Shown in pieces: positions 17,097 through 25,307 of a stretch of DNA of 64,000 nt. Below the pieces are notes generated by a model. That model was not told the DNA's origin and made no database searches. It saw only the letters and a list, made by a program, of their open reading frames with translations. How positions within the stretch are numbered: the stretch's first letter is position 1; each line of letters begins with the position of its first letter. A program made the position numbers and the translations under genes. The stretch is from Bacillota bacterium (GTDB lineage Bacteria; Bacillota; Clostridia; Lachnospirales; Lachnospiraceae): positions 124,001-188,000 of the forward strand of contig JAEZLZ010000058.1 of assembly GCA_023415055.1 (NCBI GenBank), given 5' to 3'.

Positions 17097-17549
17097 TTAG
17101 TTGAATGGTAATTCTTCGTCAATACCGTCCGGGATGTTCATAAATCCATCCCCCATTGCTGAACTCGGCTCCGGTCTGAACTCTCTGTGGGAGCCTCCCT
17201 GCTGGAAGTCTGAACCACCGCCATTGCCTTTGCTTTCAGCAAATTCAATATCTTCTGCAACAATATCAGTCGTATAAACCTTTTGACCGTCCTTGTTGGT
17301 GTAACTGCCTGTCTGAATTCTTCCTGCAAGAACCATCTTCATGCCCTGCTTGAAATACTTCTCAACGAACTCTGCCTGCTTGCCAAAGGCAACGCATCCG
17401 ATAAAGTCCGCCTCGGAGTTCTCTCCGGGTCTCTTGAAGCGACGATCTACTGCTAAAGTAAATCGTGCTATTGCAGTGGAATTCTCACCCTGGGAATATC
17501 TTACCTCAGGATCTCTAGTTAAACGGCCTATTAATATTGCTTTATTCAT
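17097..17549 (-). CDS. ssb: Single-stranded DNA-binding protein
   Basis: 150 aa. OB-fold domain in residues 1-105 (MNKAILIGRLTRDPEVRYSQGENSTAIARFTLAVDR, FVEKYFKQGMKMVLAGRIQTGSYTNKDGQKVYTT). A short Gly/Gln-rich linker follows, ending in the acidic protein-interaction tip EELPFN, a variant of the common DDLPF. It coats single-stranded DNA during replication and recruits partner proteins. Its place between rpsF and rpsR is the classic Firmicutes arrangement, marking it as the housekeeping copy. Confidence 0.98.
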   Translation of the reverse strand: MNKAILIGRLTRDPEVRYSQGENSTAIARFTLAVDRRFKRPGENSEADFIGCVAFGKQAEFVEKYFKQGMKMVLAGRIQTGSYTNKDGQKVYTTDIVAEDIEFAESKGNGGGSDFQQGGSHREFRPEPSSAMGDGFMNIPDGIDEELPFN

Positions 17550-17646
17550 AAGTTAAATACCTCCCTTTCGTTTATACGCCTTAGGGTAGTATATCTGCGA
17601 GTCGAATTAAACACTAATTCGTCATTTACAAACGGAACCGTTTGAA

Positions 17647-17937
17647 TTATTTTGCATCTTTTCTAATGCACAAATATCTGATTACATTTTCCATAATACG
17701 AACTCTCTGCTCGATTTCGTTCGGAACTGTAGAATCAGCGTCGAATTGGATGAAATAGTAGTAGCCTTCCTTCATTTTCTGAATTTCATAAGCTAATCTC
17801 TTCTTTCCCCAGTCATCAACATTAGTTACGTTACCACCGAATCTGGTGATAAGATCTTTTGCAGCTTCTAATGTAGCTAATCTGGATTCATCCTCGATTT
17901 TTGCGTTTACAACTAAGGCTAATTCATATTGATTCAT
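17647..17937 (-). CDS. rpsF: 30S ribosomal protein S6
   Basis: 96-aa ribosomal protein that binds 16S rRNA together with S18. It starts MNQYELALVVNAKIEDESR and contains WGKKRLAYEIQKMKEGYYYFIQFD, diagnostic for S6. AAGGAGG lies before ATG 17937. First gene of the operon. Many Firmicutes carry an S6:S18-binding leader here; I could not recognise its conserved core with confidence in the ~90-nt leader. Confidence 0.98.
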   Translation of the reverse strand: MNQYELALVVNAKIEDESRLATLEAAKDLITRFGGNVTNVDDWGKKRLAYEIQKMKEGYYYFIQFDADSTVPNEIEQRVRIMENVIRYLCIRKDAK

Positions 17938-18025
17938 AGTTGTTTAGCACCTCCTTCTGGTCTCTGGCCCTTTTCTAATGTAACCTGACTGACGAAGAAT
18001 CAACTCACATTTAAAGAGCAAGGAA

Positions 18026-18054
18026 ATTATAGTATAACATATCACAATTAACTA
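18026..18054 (-). promoter_or_regulatory. Probable rpsF operon promoter
   Basis: A consensus -10 TATAAT (18031-18026) on the minus strand, with a weak -35 (TAGTTA, 18054-18049) 17 nt away, about 90 nt upstream of rpsF. Confidence 0.4.
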
Positions 18055-18140
18055 TGATATCATAGCTTTGTCCGGTTTTCAACTTATTTTTTTACCAAAT
18101 ATAAAATTAATAATATATATTTATCACAAAACAGCCTGCT

Positions 18141-18662
18141 CTATTCGAACAGGCTGCTGTAATCAAGTAATCTTTTATTCAATAAAGACAGGATATCCTC
18201 CGGCTCCATATCCTTCGCCAAATCCACCATAATCAGAATTGGCGGAAGGTTTAGGTTCAAGTTACGCTTAATTAACCTTCTCTTTACCACAGAGAACTGT
18301 GTAATCAAGCTGTCAACATCCTTCGGTATAACCGCAATAGCTCGTTTATTGTATACCTTGACGATCAGGAATTCCTTTATGTCATCAAAGGAGATAAAGC
18401 CAAGTCCCCCCAAGGAAGAACTGTCAATAATCCCTTCGTGGGTAATGGTCAGCAACTTTCTTACCTTCATTGCCTTCACTGCAGTCGCAGTAAAGACAAT
18501 CAGAAGCAGGAAGGACGCCATGATCCCCGGTACCCAATAAGCGGATCGATCTCTTTGAATCCCGAATATGGTCATCGCTACGGAGGCAATTAGTAACAGC
18601 AGACTTCCCGTAACCATAACAAACGCCTTATAATTAATTTCTTCAATAATAATATCTCCCAC
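18141..18662 (-). CDS. STM3941-like membrane protein with PH-like domain
   Basis: 173 aa. Two transmembrane helices (residues ~12-33 and ~43-63) are followed by a soluble ~110-residue domain. That domain begins LLTITHEGIIDSSSLGGLGFISFDDIKEFLIVKVYNKRAIAVIP, the pattern of STM3941-family proteins of unknown function, where a PH-like fold follows two helices. It stands alone between rpsF and the xylosidase. No function is known for the family; a membrane-associated sensory or scaffold role would be a guess. Confidence 0.6.
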   Translation of the reverse strand: MGDIIIEEINYKAFVMVTGSLLLLIASVAMTIFGIQRDRSAYWVPGIMASFLLLIVFTATAVKAMKVRKLLTITHEGIIDSSSLGGLGFISFDDIKEFLIVKVYNKRAIAVIPKDVDSLITQFSVVKRRLIKRNLNLNLPPILIMVDLAKDMEPEDILSLLNKRLLDYSSLFE

Positions 18663-18881
18663 TGAGTGCTCCCCCTGACGCTCATACTAAAATCAACCCA
18701 ATTGTATCTGTAATTATAGTTTTTTGCAATACATAATATTGCTATCTATAGAATAGACTTGTATATTTTTTCAAGATGGTTTACCATATTCTTTATATAT
18801 GTATATTCATTGAATTATATACGAACGAGGAAGACATTTATGAATATAACGCAAATATAGGGATACGGAAGGGGTAATATC

Positions 18882-20396
18882 ATGCCAAAAGTACTTAAAT
18901 TTACTATTTCCAAGGATGCCAAGGCTCCTCTTCACAACAATGCTTCCTTTTGTATCGGTACCGGTCGAATGGGACTTGCACTTCAAAAGGCTTACCATGA
19001 CCAGTTGCAAATGGTTCAAAAGGATCTTCATTTTTCCCATATCCGCGGACATGGTCTATTCTGCGATGATATGGCAATCTATCAGGTCTATCAAGAAGGC
19101 GAGTCAGAAAAGGTAGAGTATAATTTTACATATCTTGATATGGTTTTTGACGATTATCTTTCCCTCGGCATTAAACCCTTTGTCGAACTTGGTTTTATGC
19201 CTTACCGGCTGGCAAGCGGTGATCAGACCGTATTCTATTGGAAAGGAAATGTAACTCCGCCCTCAGACTATGAAAAGTGGGCCAACCTGATCAAAGCAAC
19301 CATCACCCATTGGTTTGAGCGCTATGGCCTAGAGGAGGTACTCACCTGGCCCTTTGAGGTATGGAACGAGCCCAATCTCACTGCTTTTTGGAAGGATGCA
19401 GATATGGCTGAGTATTTTAATCTCTATGAGGTATCTGCTAAGGCTGTCAAAGAGGCCGACTCCAGACTTCGCGTCGGTGGACCGGCGATCTGCGGCGTGG
19501 AAGACGAACGTTGGTTGAAGGAATTCTTATCCTACTGTCAGGAGCATCACCTTCCCTTAGATTTTGTAACCAGACATGCTTATGCTACCGAGATGCCCGA
19601 TCATGACGGACACTATGCGTACCAGCGTCTGCGTTCACCCAGGGTATTCCTTGATGAGCTTAAGGTAAGCCGCGAGATCATCGACAGTTTTCCGGAGTAC
19701 CAAGGGATGGAGATGCATATCACCGAATTCAATACCTCCTATACCCCGCTCAATCCCATCCATGACACAAATTTGAATGCTGCTTATATCGCCAGACTCA
19801 TCAGTGAAATGGGAGACACCAGTGCGTCCTATTCTTATTGGACCTTTGGAGATATCTTTGAGGAGGCAGGGGTTGCCTTTACTCCCTTCTCCGGCTGCTT
19901 CGGGCTGATTGCCAATGGTATGATTCGCAAACCTACCTACTGGACCTTCTCCTTCTACGAGAAATTAGCGGGTACAGCAATCGCCAGAGAAGAGAATTTT
20001 ATCCTGACCCGAGAAAAGGACGGTTCCCTCCAAGGTATTTTCTGGAACCCGGTGGAGGATGCCACAGAAGATGATGAGTTGGTCCTTGCACTTAGTCTGC
20101 CTTTAGAAAATGGGGATTACGCCGTGATTACAAGGCTGGTGGATGAGACTACCTGCAACCCGCTAAAGACCTGGATGAATCTCGGTTCCCCCTCAAGCCC
20201 CTCCAAGGAACAGCTGGAATTATTGAGAATATCAGATCAGCCTCAGCTTAGGACCGAGAAACGTAGCGTTACACATCAGGAGACGAAGCTAACTCTTACA
20301 CTCCATCGTAATGCGCTTCTATATCTTAGGCTGCAGCCGATCAAGCCCAGCCTTGATCGCGGTTATCAGCCGGAGCGGGTACAGGGAGCCCTATAA
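18882..20396 (+). CDS. xynB: GH39 beta-xylosidase
   Basis: 504-aa retaining glycoside hydrolase that releases xylose from short xylo-oligosaccharides. No signal peptide, so it is cytoplasmic. It has a (beta/alpha)8 barrel with acid/base E163 in EVWNEPNL and nucleophile E282 in HITEFNTSY. The family strings FSHIRGHGLFCDDM and YTYLDMVFD-like segment (residues 82-91) are also present, and a C-terminal beta-sandwich follows. AAGGGG lies before ATG 18882. Single gene with its own strong terminator; no xylan transporter adjoins. Length is normal for bacterial GH39 xylosidases. Confidence 0.93.
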   Translation: MPKVLKFTISKDAKAPLHNNASFCIGTGRMGLALQKAYHDQLQMVQKDLHFSHIRGHGLFCDDMAIYQVYQEGESEKVEYNFTYLDMVFDDYLSLGIKPFVELGFMPYRLASGDQTVFYWKGNVTPPSDYEKWANLIKATITHWFERYGLEEVLTWPFEVWNEPNLTAFWKDADMAEYFNLYEVSAKAVKEADSRLRVGGPAICGVEDERWLKEFLSYCQEHHLPLDFVTRHAYATEMPDHDGHYAYQRLRSPRVFLDELKVSREIIDSFPEYQGMEMHITEFNTSYTPLNPIHDTNLNAAYIARLISEMGDTSASYSYWTFGDIFEEAGVAFTPFSGCFGLIANGMIRKPTYWTFSFYEKLAGTAIAREENFILTREKDGSLQGIFWNPVEDATEDDELVLALSLPLENGDYAVITRLVDETTCNPLKTWMNLGSPSSPSKEQLELLRISDQPQLRTEKRSVTHQETKLTLTLHRNALLYLRLQPIKPSLDRGYQPERVQGAL

Positions 20397-20440
20397 TGGC
20401 TACAAATACTCGCTTTGAGTATGAATAACTTTCCTTTTTT

Positions 20441-20490
20441 AAAGGAGTCTATGCTGACCGTTTGTTTCTGGTCTTCATAGACTCCTTTTT
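20441..20490. terminator. Terminator between xylosidase and cheW-MCP operon
   Basis: 13-bp stem (AAAGGAGTCTATG with CATAGACTCCTTT) with A-tract before and T-tract after, suited to both convergent units. Confidence 0.85.
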
Positions 20491-20519
20491 AAATCAGAGA
20501 TGATATTAATATACTGATC

Positions 20520-22343
20520 TTAATATTTGCCAAAATCAGAATCATTTAAATTAATCTTGCTTATTTCTGACCTTTCATCTTTCGAATTCAGTACATTACT
20601 CGCTGACTTTGAATTTTTATTCATACCAAGTAGCTTCATAACCTCAGGGTGGATCTCATCCAGGTCATAGCTTCTTCGGTTTTTACTAATCTTGAATTTA
20701 CTTACTTCCTCCTTCAAAAGCTCAGCCTGACTGGATAATTCCTCGCTGGCTGCCGCACTTTCCTCTGAAGTTGCCGAATTCGTCTGAACCACCTGAGATA
20801 CCTGCATGATTCCCTGATTTATCTGAGCAATTCCCTGCGCTTGTTCATTGGAAGCCACTGCAATATCATTTACCAGATTTGCCACCTTGTCAACCGAGTT
20901 AACAATCTGATTCAATGCTTGTGCAGTATCTCTGGCCATCTTTGTTCCACTCTCGGATTTCTTAATTGAACTTTCAATCATATCCGTTGTTTCTTTTGAT
21001 GCATTCGCAGATCGCGCAGCCAGGTTTCGTACTTCTTCCGCTACTACGGCAAAGCCCTTGCCATGCTGACCGGCTCTTGCTGCTTCTACTGCCGCATTCA
21101 ATGCAAGAATATTGGTCTGGAAGGCAATATCATCAATCACCTTGATGATTTTTGAAATATTCGCTGAAGATTCGCTGATTTCCTCCATTGCTTTCAGCAT
21201 TTCCTGCATCTGATTGTCTCCTTGCAAAGCATTCTTCTTCGCGTCTTCCGCTAATTCATTTGCCGTATTAGCGTTCTTTGCATTAGTCTCAGTCTGTGAC
21301 GAGATCTCCTCTAAAGAAGCAGTAAGTTCTTCCACAGAGCTTGCCTGCTCTGTCGCTCCATGGGATAATGTGATGCTTGTATCTGAAATCTGCTTTGCAC
21401 CAACTGCCACCTGTTCTGCTGCCGATGAAATATTTGATAAAACTTCATTGTTTTTCTGAACCATCTGTAAGAGCTTTTTACCCATTAAGTCATTCTCGGA
21501 ACGAACAGTTACATCTACCGTTAAATCTCCATCTGCAATTAACTCAGCTACCATTGCCTGGTTTCGAATATTTTCAATCATTTTATTAAAGGATGCTGCC
21601 AGGCTTCCTATCTCGTCCTTCGAGCTAATGGTAGCGCTCGTATTAACATCACCAATAGCAAGTAAATCCGCCACATTAACCAGCTTATTTATCGGTTTGC
21701 TAATAACGTTAGCAATCCACAGACCAAGAGCAACGGATGTGAGCACACCTATTCCGATTATGATAACCATAATCCGGGTAGAATTGTCTGCTAGCATATC
21801 ATTACTTTCTGACCGTTCCTTCGCTTCAATCGAATCCATCTTTACCAGTTCTGATATGCTTTCTCTCAGTGCATCTCCGGTACTGGCAGCATCGTTAGTA
21901 ATATTATCTCTTGCCTCCTCCACTTTTCCCGCTTCGGTCAGTTCGATGCTTTCTTCAACAAATCCCTTATATGTCCCCCACCCCTGTTTAATCTCATCCA
22001 GCTTTGCACTTGCTTCTTTTGAGGGTATGGTAGTTTCATAATTCTGAATTGCGGTATCCACTTCATTGCAATACCCCTTCAGTGATGTAACCGCTTCTTC
22101 CACATTCTGATTGTCAATTACAGTTATTTTGAGAGAATTATATCGCACCTGCTGATAGAAGGAGGATATTTCTCCAGAGTGCTCTAAGCCCATTGCGTTC
22201 TGTTTAAAAAGCAGTGTATCCGCATCGTTAATTTTATGTATATTGCTAATTCCCAAAATTCCGACTGCTCCTGCAATCGCTGCAACTATGATAAATCCAA
22301 GAATCAACTTATATCTAATTCTTAAGTTCATATACCATTTCAT
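20520..22343 (-). CDS. Methyl-accepting chemotaxis protein with four-helix-bundle sensor
   Basis: 607-aa receptor. TM1 at ~11-31, a periplasm-facing four-helix bundle (4HB_MCP) at ~35-185, TM2 at ~190-212, HAMP, then the signalling domain with tip NILALNAAVEAARAGQHGKG near residue 411. The extreme C-terminus is a flexible linker ending in DFGKY, which fits the x-aromatic-x-x-aromatic pattern of CheR-tethering pentapeptides. It is 24 nt downstream of a cheW gene and under the c-di-GMP riboswitch at 23132-23228. It is paralogous to the receptor at 58646-60475 over its whole length. Confidence 0.95.
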   Translation of the reverse strand: MKWYMNLRIRYKLILGFIIVAAIAGAVGILGISNIHKINDADTLLFKQNAMGLEHSGEISSFYQQVRYNSLKITVIDNQNVEEAVTSLKGYCNEVDTAIQNYETTIPSKEASAKLDEIKQGWGTYKGFVEESIELTEAGKVEEARDNITNDAASTGDALRESISELVKMDSIEAKERSESNDMLADNSTRIMVIIIGIGVLTSVALGLWIANVISKPINKLVNVADLLAIGDVNTSATISSKDEIGSLAASFNKMIENIRNQAMVAELIADGDLTVDVTVRSENDLMGKKLLQMVQKNNEVLSNISSAAEQVAVGAKQISDTSITLSHGATEQASSVEELTASLEEISSQTETNAKNANTANELAEDAKKNALQGDNQMQEMLKAMEEISESSANISKIIKVIDDIAFQTNILALNAAVEAARAGQHGKGFAVVAEEVRNLAARSANASKETTDMIESSIKKSESGTKMARDTAQALNQIVNSVDKVANLVNDIAVASNEQAQGIAQINQGIMQVSQVVQTNSATSEESAAASEELSSQAELLKEEVSKFKISKNRRSYDLDEIHPEVMKLLGMNKNSKSASNVLNSKDERSEISKINLNDSDFGKY

Positions 22344-22367
22344 AGATGTTACCTCTTTTCTAATATA

Positions 22368-22871
22368 TTATATTGTCTCATTCAAGCATTGCAGTTCATC
22401 TTCCGAAAGTAATCTTTCGCAATCCAAAAGTAATATAACCTCATTACCGATCTTACCTATCTTCTTAATATAGCCGTATCCGGTAGTGCGATTTATCCGT
22501 GGAGGATCTACTACATCCATTACCGGGATGGTCAGCACCTCTGTTACCTTATCTACTATTAATCCGATCGATAGGTCGTTAAGGTCAACTACAATGATAC
22601 AGGTCCGATCATTGTAGTCCCTCGCCTCTTTCTTAAATCGAAGTCTAGCATCCATGACCGGTATGATTTTGCCTCGGAGATTAATTATTCCCTTCACATA
22701 TTCAGGAAGTTCGGGAACATGAATAATCGCTTGAATACCAATTATCTCAGTAACATATTTGATTTCGATACCATAACATTCATTACCAAGCTGATATGTT
22801 AAATATCGATCTTTTTGCGTATCTTCTTCCATGTCTTGTAGCTCAATGTCACGATCAACTAGGTTTGTCAT
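22368..22871 (-). CDS. cheW: Chemotaxis coupling protein CheW
   Basis: 167 aa: a single CheW beta-barrel domain that links receptors to CheA. Landmarks: YLTYQLGNECYGIEIKYVTEIIG, LPEYVKGIINLRGKIIPVMDARLRF, DRTCIIVVDLNDLSIGLIVDKVTEVLTIP. It ends in an acidic ELQ tail after CERLLSEDE. First gene of a cheW-MCP operon whose ~360-nt leader holds a c-di-GMP-I riboswitch and terminator. Its closest relative in the window is the CheW at 60499-60993. Confidence 0.95.
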   Translation of the reverse strand: MTNLVDRDIELQDMEEDTQKDRYLTYQLGNECYGIEIKYVTEIIGIQAIIHVPELPEYVKGIINLRGKIIPVMDARLRFKKEARDYNDRTCIIVVDLNDLSIGLIVDKVTEVLTIPVMDVVDPPRINRTTGYGYIKKIGKIGNEVILLLDCERLLSEDELQCLNETI

Positions 22872-23093
22872 ATTACCCCATCTCTTTCTATTCGTTTGCT
22901 GTTCATAAATCCTGCTTTATCGATACGCTGGTATAATCTATGATTTTATTTTGCATTAAGGATGTCTCAATGCTTGTATCATAGTTTATTTTATCAATTG
23001 TATTTTGATCCGTCGTCTTTTACACCCTCACCCTCCTCACTCTGATCACATTACCAAATTTCACACTGTTGCAGCCATACTTACTTTCGTTAA

Positions 23094-23131
23094 CTATAAA
23101 AATAACCCCTATTCATAAAAAGAAAAGGGGT
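23094..23131 (-). terminator. Riboswitch expression-platform terminator
   Basis: Minus strand stem ACCCCTTTTC / GAATAGGGGT (one mismatch) with a 7-nt loop, then TATTTTTA. It starts right after the c-di-GMP-I aptamer and lies ~225 nt before cheW, so readthrough would be set by ligand binding. Whether ligand promotes or prevents termination is not clear from the sequence. Confidence 0.8.
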
Positions 23132-23228
23132 GGATTAGATAATACTGCAACTGGCTATCGTAGATGCTTCTGACGACCCTTTAGCTTTGCGTCCTTACCT
23201 TTCGATAAGTTTGCCTATTTAGTTTGAT
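23132..23228 (-). promoter_or_regulatory. Cyclic di-GMP-I (GEMM-I) riboswitch aptamer
   Basis: Read on the minus strand, the conserved core appears in order: AGGCAAAC (from 23216), a GAAA tetraloop in a short stem (ATCGAAAGGT), GGACGCAAAGC, GGGTC, and GATAGCCAGTTGC (to 23147). These are the hallmarks of the GEMM-I aptamer, including the GNRA loop that docks on the neighbouring helix. The base equivalent to Vc2 G20 (23215) is G, as in c-di-GMP-binding rather than cGAMP-binding members. It has its own promoter and terminator and precedes cheW-MCP. Confidence 0.9.
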
Positions 23229-23239
23229 TTGTTTATTCA

Positions 23240-23268
23240 ATTATATGACATTATTACCTATATTTCAA
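23240..23268 (-). promoter_or_regulatory. Promoter of the riboswitch-cheW-MCP transcript
   Basis: Minus strand -35 TTGAAA (23268-23263) and -10 TATAAT (23245-23240), 17-nt spacer, placing the start a few bases before the aptamer. The AT-rich stretch 23270-23498 beyond it shows nothing else. Confidence 0.7.
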
Positions 23269-23498
23269 CATAATATCAATTAATGTTTAAATAATATATA
23301 ACGTTAGATAAATTTAGACATTATTTGACACATCATAATAATTATCATTGTTTATTGCTGTCTCACTAAATTTCTTATTTGCTTATCAGTAGAAATCGTG
23401 CCGGATCTCCATCGTTTTGAACCTAATGCAGTTTTAAGATGCTAAGATAAAAATACAGTTCGTTCCATAATTTATTTATTTTATTTTATAAAAAGTAC

Positions 23499-23542
23499 TT
23501 TACCTGTCGTAGTAATTATGTTATACTTTGATTACTACGACA
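23499..23542 (+). promoter_or_regulatory. PadR operon promoter with 12-bp inverted-repeat operator
   Basis: -35 TTTACC (23499-23504) and -10 TATACT (23522-23527), 17-nt spacer. Perfect arms TGTCGTAGTAAT (23505-23516) and ATTACTACGACA (23531-23542) flank the -10 with centres 26 bp apart. A protein bound here would cover the promoter, so autorepression by the PadR protein is likely. Confidence 0.75.
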
Positions 23543-23605
23543 GATGGAGTAGATTGTAAATGGAACACGTGCCATTTACTTAGTCCAATTCAAGGAGGTA
23601 CGGAT

Positions 23606-23938
23606 TTGATCAGCAGCGATGTAATCCGGGGATATAATGACACAATTATCCTGTATTTACTCCTCGAAGGAGAGTCATATGGGTATGAGATATCAAAAAA
23701 TATCAAGGAGCTTACCGAAGAAAAATATATCATGAAGGAGACTACGCTTTACTCTGCTTTCAACCGTATGGAGGCGAATGGCTACATCGAGGCTTTCTCC
23801 GGCGCTGAGACCTTCGGAAAGCAACGTACCTACTACAGGATAACCCCAAGCGGTTTAGCGTATTACAAAGAAAAATGTGAGGAATGGGAGCTTACTAAGG
23901 ATGTTATTAATCGATTTATTAAGGAGTGGAATGTGTAA
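23606..23938 (+). CDS. PadR-family transcriptional regulator
   Basis: 110-aa winged-helix repressor. I start it at TTG 23606 because AAGGAGG lies 8 nt upstream and the length then matches the family; an ORF start at 23528 would put 26 residues in the operator region. PadR landmarks: NDTIILYLLLEGESYGYEISKNI, KETTLYSAFNRMEANGYIEAF, GKQRTYYRITPSGLAYY. It overlaps the next gene by one base (TAATG), the common PadR plus HAAS-domain membrane protein pair. The effector is unknown. Confidence 0.93.
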   Translation: MISSDVIRGYNDTIILYLLLEGESYGYEISKNIKELTEEKYIMKETTLYSAFNRMEANGYIEAFSGAETFGKQRTYYRITPSGLAYYKEKCEEWELTKDVINRFIKEWNV

Positions 23939-24918
23939 TGGAAACAATTAGAGTATATTTGGATAACTTATTTGCAAGTCTGCCTAAGACGACTAAGGTT
24001 ACCGAATTAAAGAATAATATCCTCGCAAATATGGAGGATAAGTATCATGAATTGAAAAATCAAGGAAAAACAGAGAATGAAGCCATCGGCATCGTAATCT
24101 CGGAATTTGGTAATATTGATGAATTGATCAGCGAGCTTGGAATCTACTCCTATAGTGAAACACCCTCTCAGCCACTGATTACCCCCGAAGAAGCGGAGGA
24201 ATACCTGAAGGTGAAAAAAACGATGGGATTGCAGATTGGTATCGGAGTCTTATTATGTATCCTGGCACCGGCATTATTGATCCTGTCTTCTGTATTAGTA
24301 GAGAATGGTGTGATTTTCCGGAATGTAAACGGAGATTCCGCCTTTATTCCCGGATTAATCACCATGTTTGTGTTAATCGCAATGGCGGTTGGAATTTTCA
24401 TCTTTTCCGGGATGAATTTTGAAAGGTATAAGTTCATCGAGGAAGGAGTTCAACTGCCGTTAGGTATGGCAGAAGATCTCATGAGGAGATACGAAACCTT
24501 CCGTCCTACCTTCTACCTCTGCACTATCGTCGGTGTGTGCCTGCTGGTGGTATCTCCCGTTACACTGTTTGTGGCTTCCATGATCAGTGAAAATGCAGAG
24601 GAGTACGGTGTTGTAGTTCTTCTCGGTATCGTGTCCATCGCGGTATTCCTCTTTATCAGTTCCGGCACAGTCAAAGAGAGCTTTGAGAAGCTTCTGCAAA
24701 TCGGTGACAGTGCACCGAAGAAAAAGAAAGAGGATAAAGTCATCAGCGCAGTCGCTGCCTGTGTATGGCCTCTTGCAGTAGCTGTATTTCTGTTCTGCGG
24801 ATTTGTCTATAATCTGTGGTATATCGCCTGGGTGGTATTCCCCATTACCGGCATCTTATTCGGAATGTTTTCTGCGGTTTACAGTATCGTCTCCGATAAA
24901 GATGGTAAATACAAGTAA
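23938..24918 (+). CDS. HAAS-domain membrane protein paired with PadR
   Basis: 326 aa from ATG 23938 (AAGGAG 11 nt upstream); a GTG at 23926 is an alternative. Residues ~1-70 form a HAAS-type helical domain (YLDNLFASLPKTTKVTELKNNILANMEDKYHEL, ENEAIGIVISEFGNIDELISELG). This is followed by two hydrophobic pairs of helices around residues 97-165 and 200-245 and a C-terminal pair near 280-320. A charged KKKKED linker separates them. Such proteins are usually co-encoded with PadR regulators and may antagonise them at the membrane; the molecular function is not established. Confidence 0.8.
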   Translation: METIRVYLDNLFASLPKTTKVTELKNNILANMEDKYHELKNQGKTENEAIGIVISEFGNIDELISELGIYSYSETPSQPLITPEEAEEYLKVKKTMGLQIGIGVLLCILAPALLILSSVLVENGVIFRNVNGDSAFIPGLITMFVLIAMAVGIFIFSGMNFERYKFIEEGVQLPLGMAEDLMRRYETFRPTFYLCTIVGVCLLVVSPVTLFVASMISENAEEYGVVVLLGIVSIAVFLFISSGTVKESFEKLLQIGDSAPKKKKEDKVISAVAACVWPLAVAVFLFCGFVYNLWYIAWVVFPITGILFGMFSAVYSIVSDKDGKYK

Positions 24919-24922
24919 AAAT

Positions 24923-24998
24923 AAAGCACTCATTGTAGTCTGCATGCTGTTCGATGGTCTCAGATCTTCTTTGCTAAGCAGACTCCATGAGTGCTTTT
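24923..24998 (+). terminator. Terminator of PadR-HAAS operon
   Basis: Stem AAAGCACTCAT / ATGAGTGCTTT closed over a long internal part that itself can pair (GTCTGC with GCAGAC), followed by a T-run. Confidence 0.75.
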
Positions 24999-25042
24999 TA
25001 TTACTTGATTTATGTAAAATCTACCGTATTTATTCTCTCCAC

Positions 25043-25238
25043 TCATCCTTCCGGATCGCATATTTGTATACCAAGCCGCTCAAGAAGCCTCCAAGAAGGT
25101 GCATTCTCTGGATTGCACTTTGCAATCACGCTTCTGGCACCAAGGCTTTCGAAGGCCTCTTTAAGAACCGCTTTCGCACTCTCTGCTGCATAACCCATTC
25201 CCTGATGTCATTAATCTCTGTGTCATTAACTCTTTCAT
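25043..25238 (-). pseudogene. GNAT acetyltransferase remnant with internal deletion
   Basis: Hand translation of the minus strand gives MKELMTQRLM from ATG 25238 with a good GGGGGAG site, which matches the N-terminus of RimJ/RimL-type acetyltransferases. After a frame change, 25204-25043 encodes the C-terminal acetyl-CoA-binding half: GMGYAAESAKAVLKEAF, GARSVIAKCNPENAPSW, LLERLG, then stop. About 90 middle residues are missing and the two ends are out of frame. It was probably a ~170-aa enzyme. Not functional as it stands. Confidence 0.75.
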
Positions 25239-25307
25239 CGTCTCCCCCTTACCTGCCGGATGCAGCTTGATCCTCCCCTATGCATATATCACTGCTCGGT
25301 AATATTA

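Noticed and set aside
17938..18030. S6:S18 ribosomal-protein leader RNA before rpsF
   Set aside because: Expected from related bacteria, but I could not identify its conserved core in this leader.
24803..25270. 155-codon plus-strand ORF
   Set aside because: It overlaps the HAAS gene's 3' end, its terminator, and the antisense GNAT remnant; no ribosome site.
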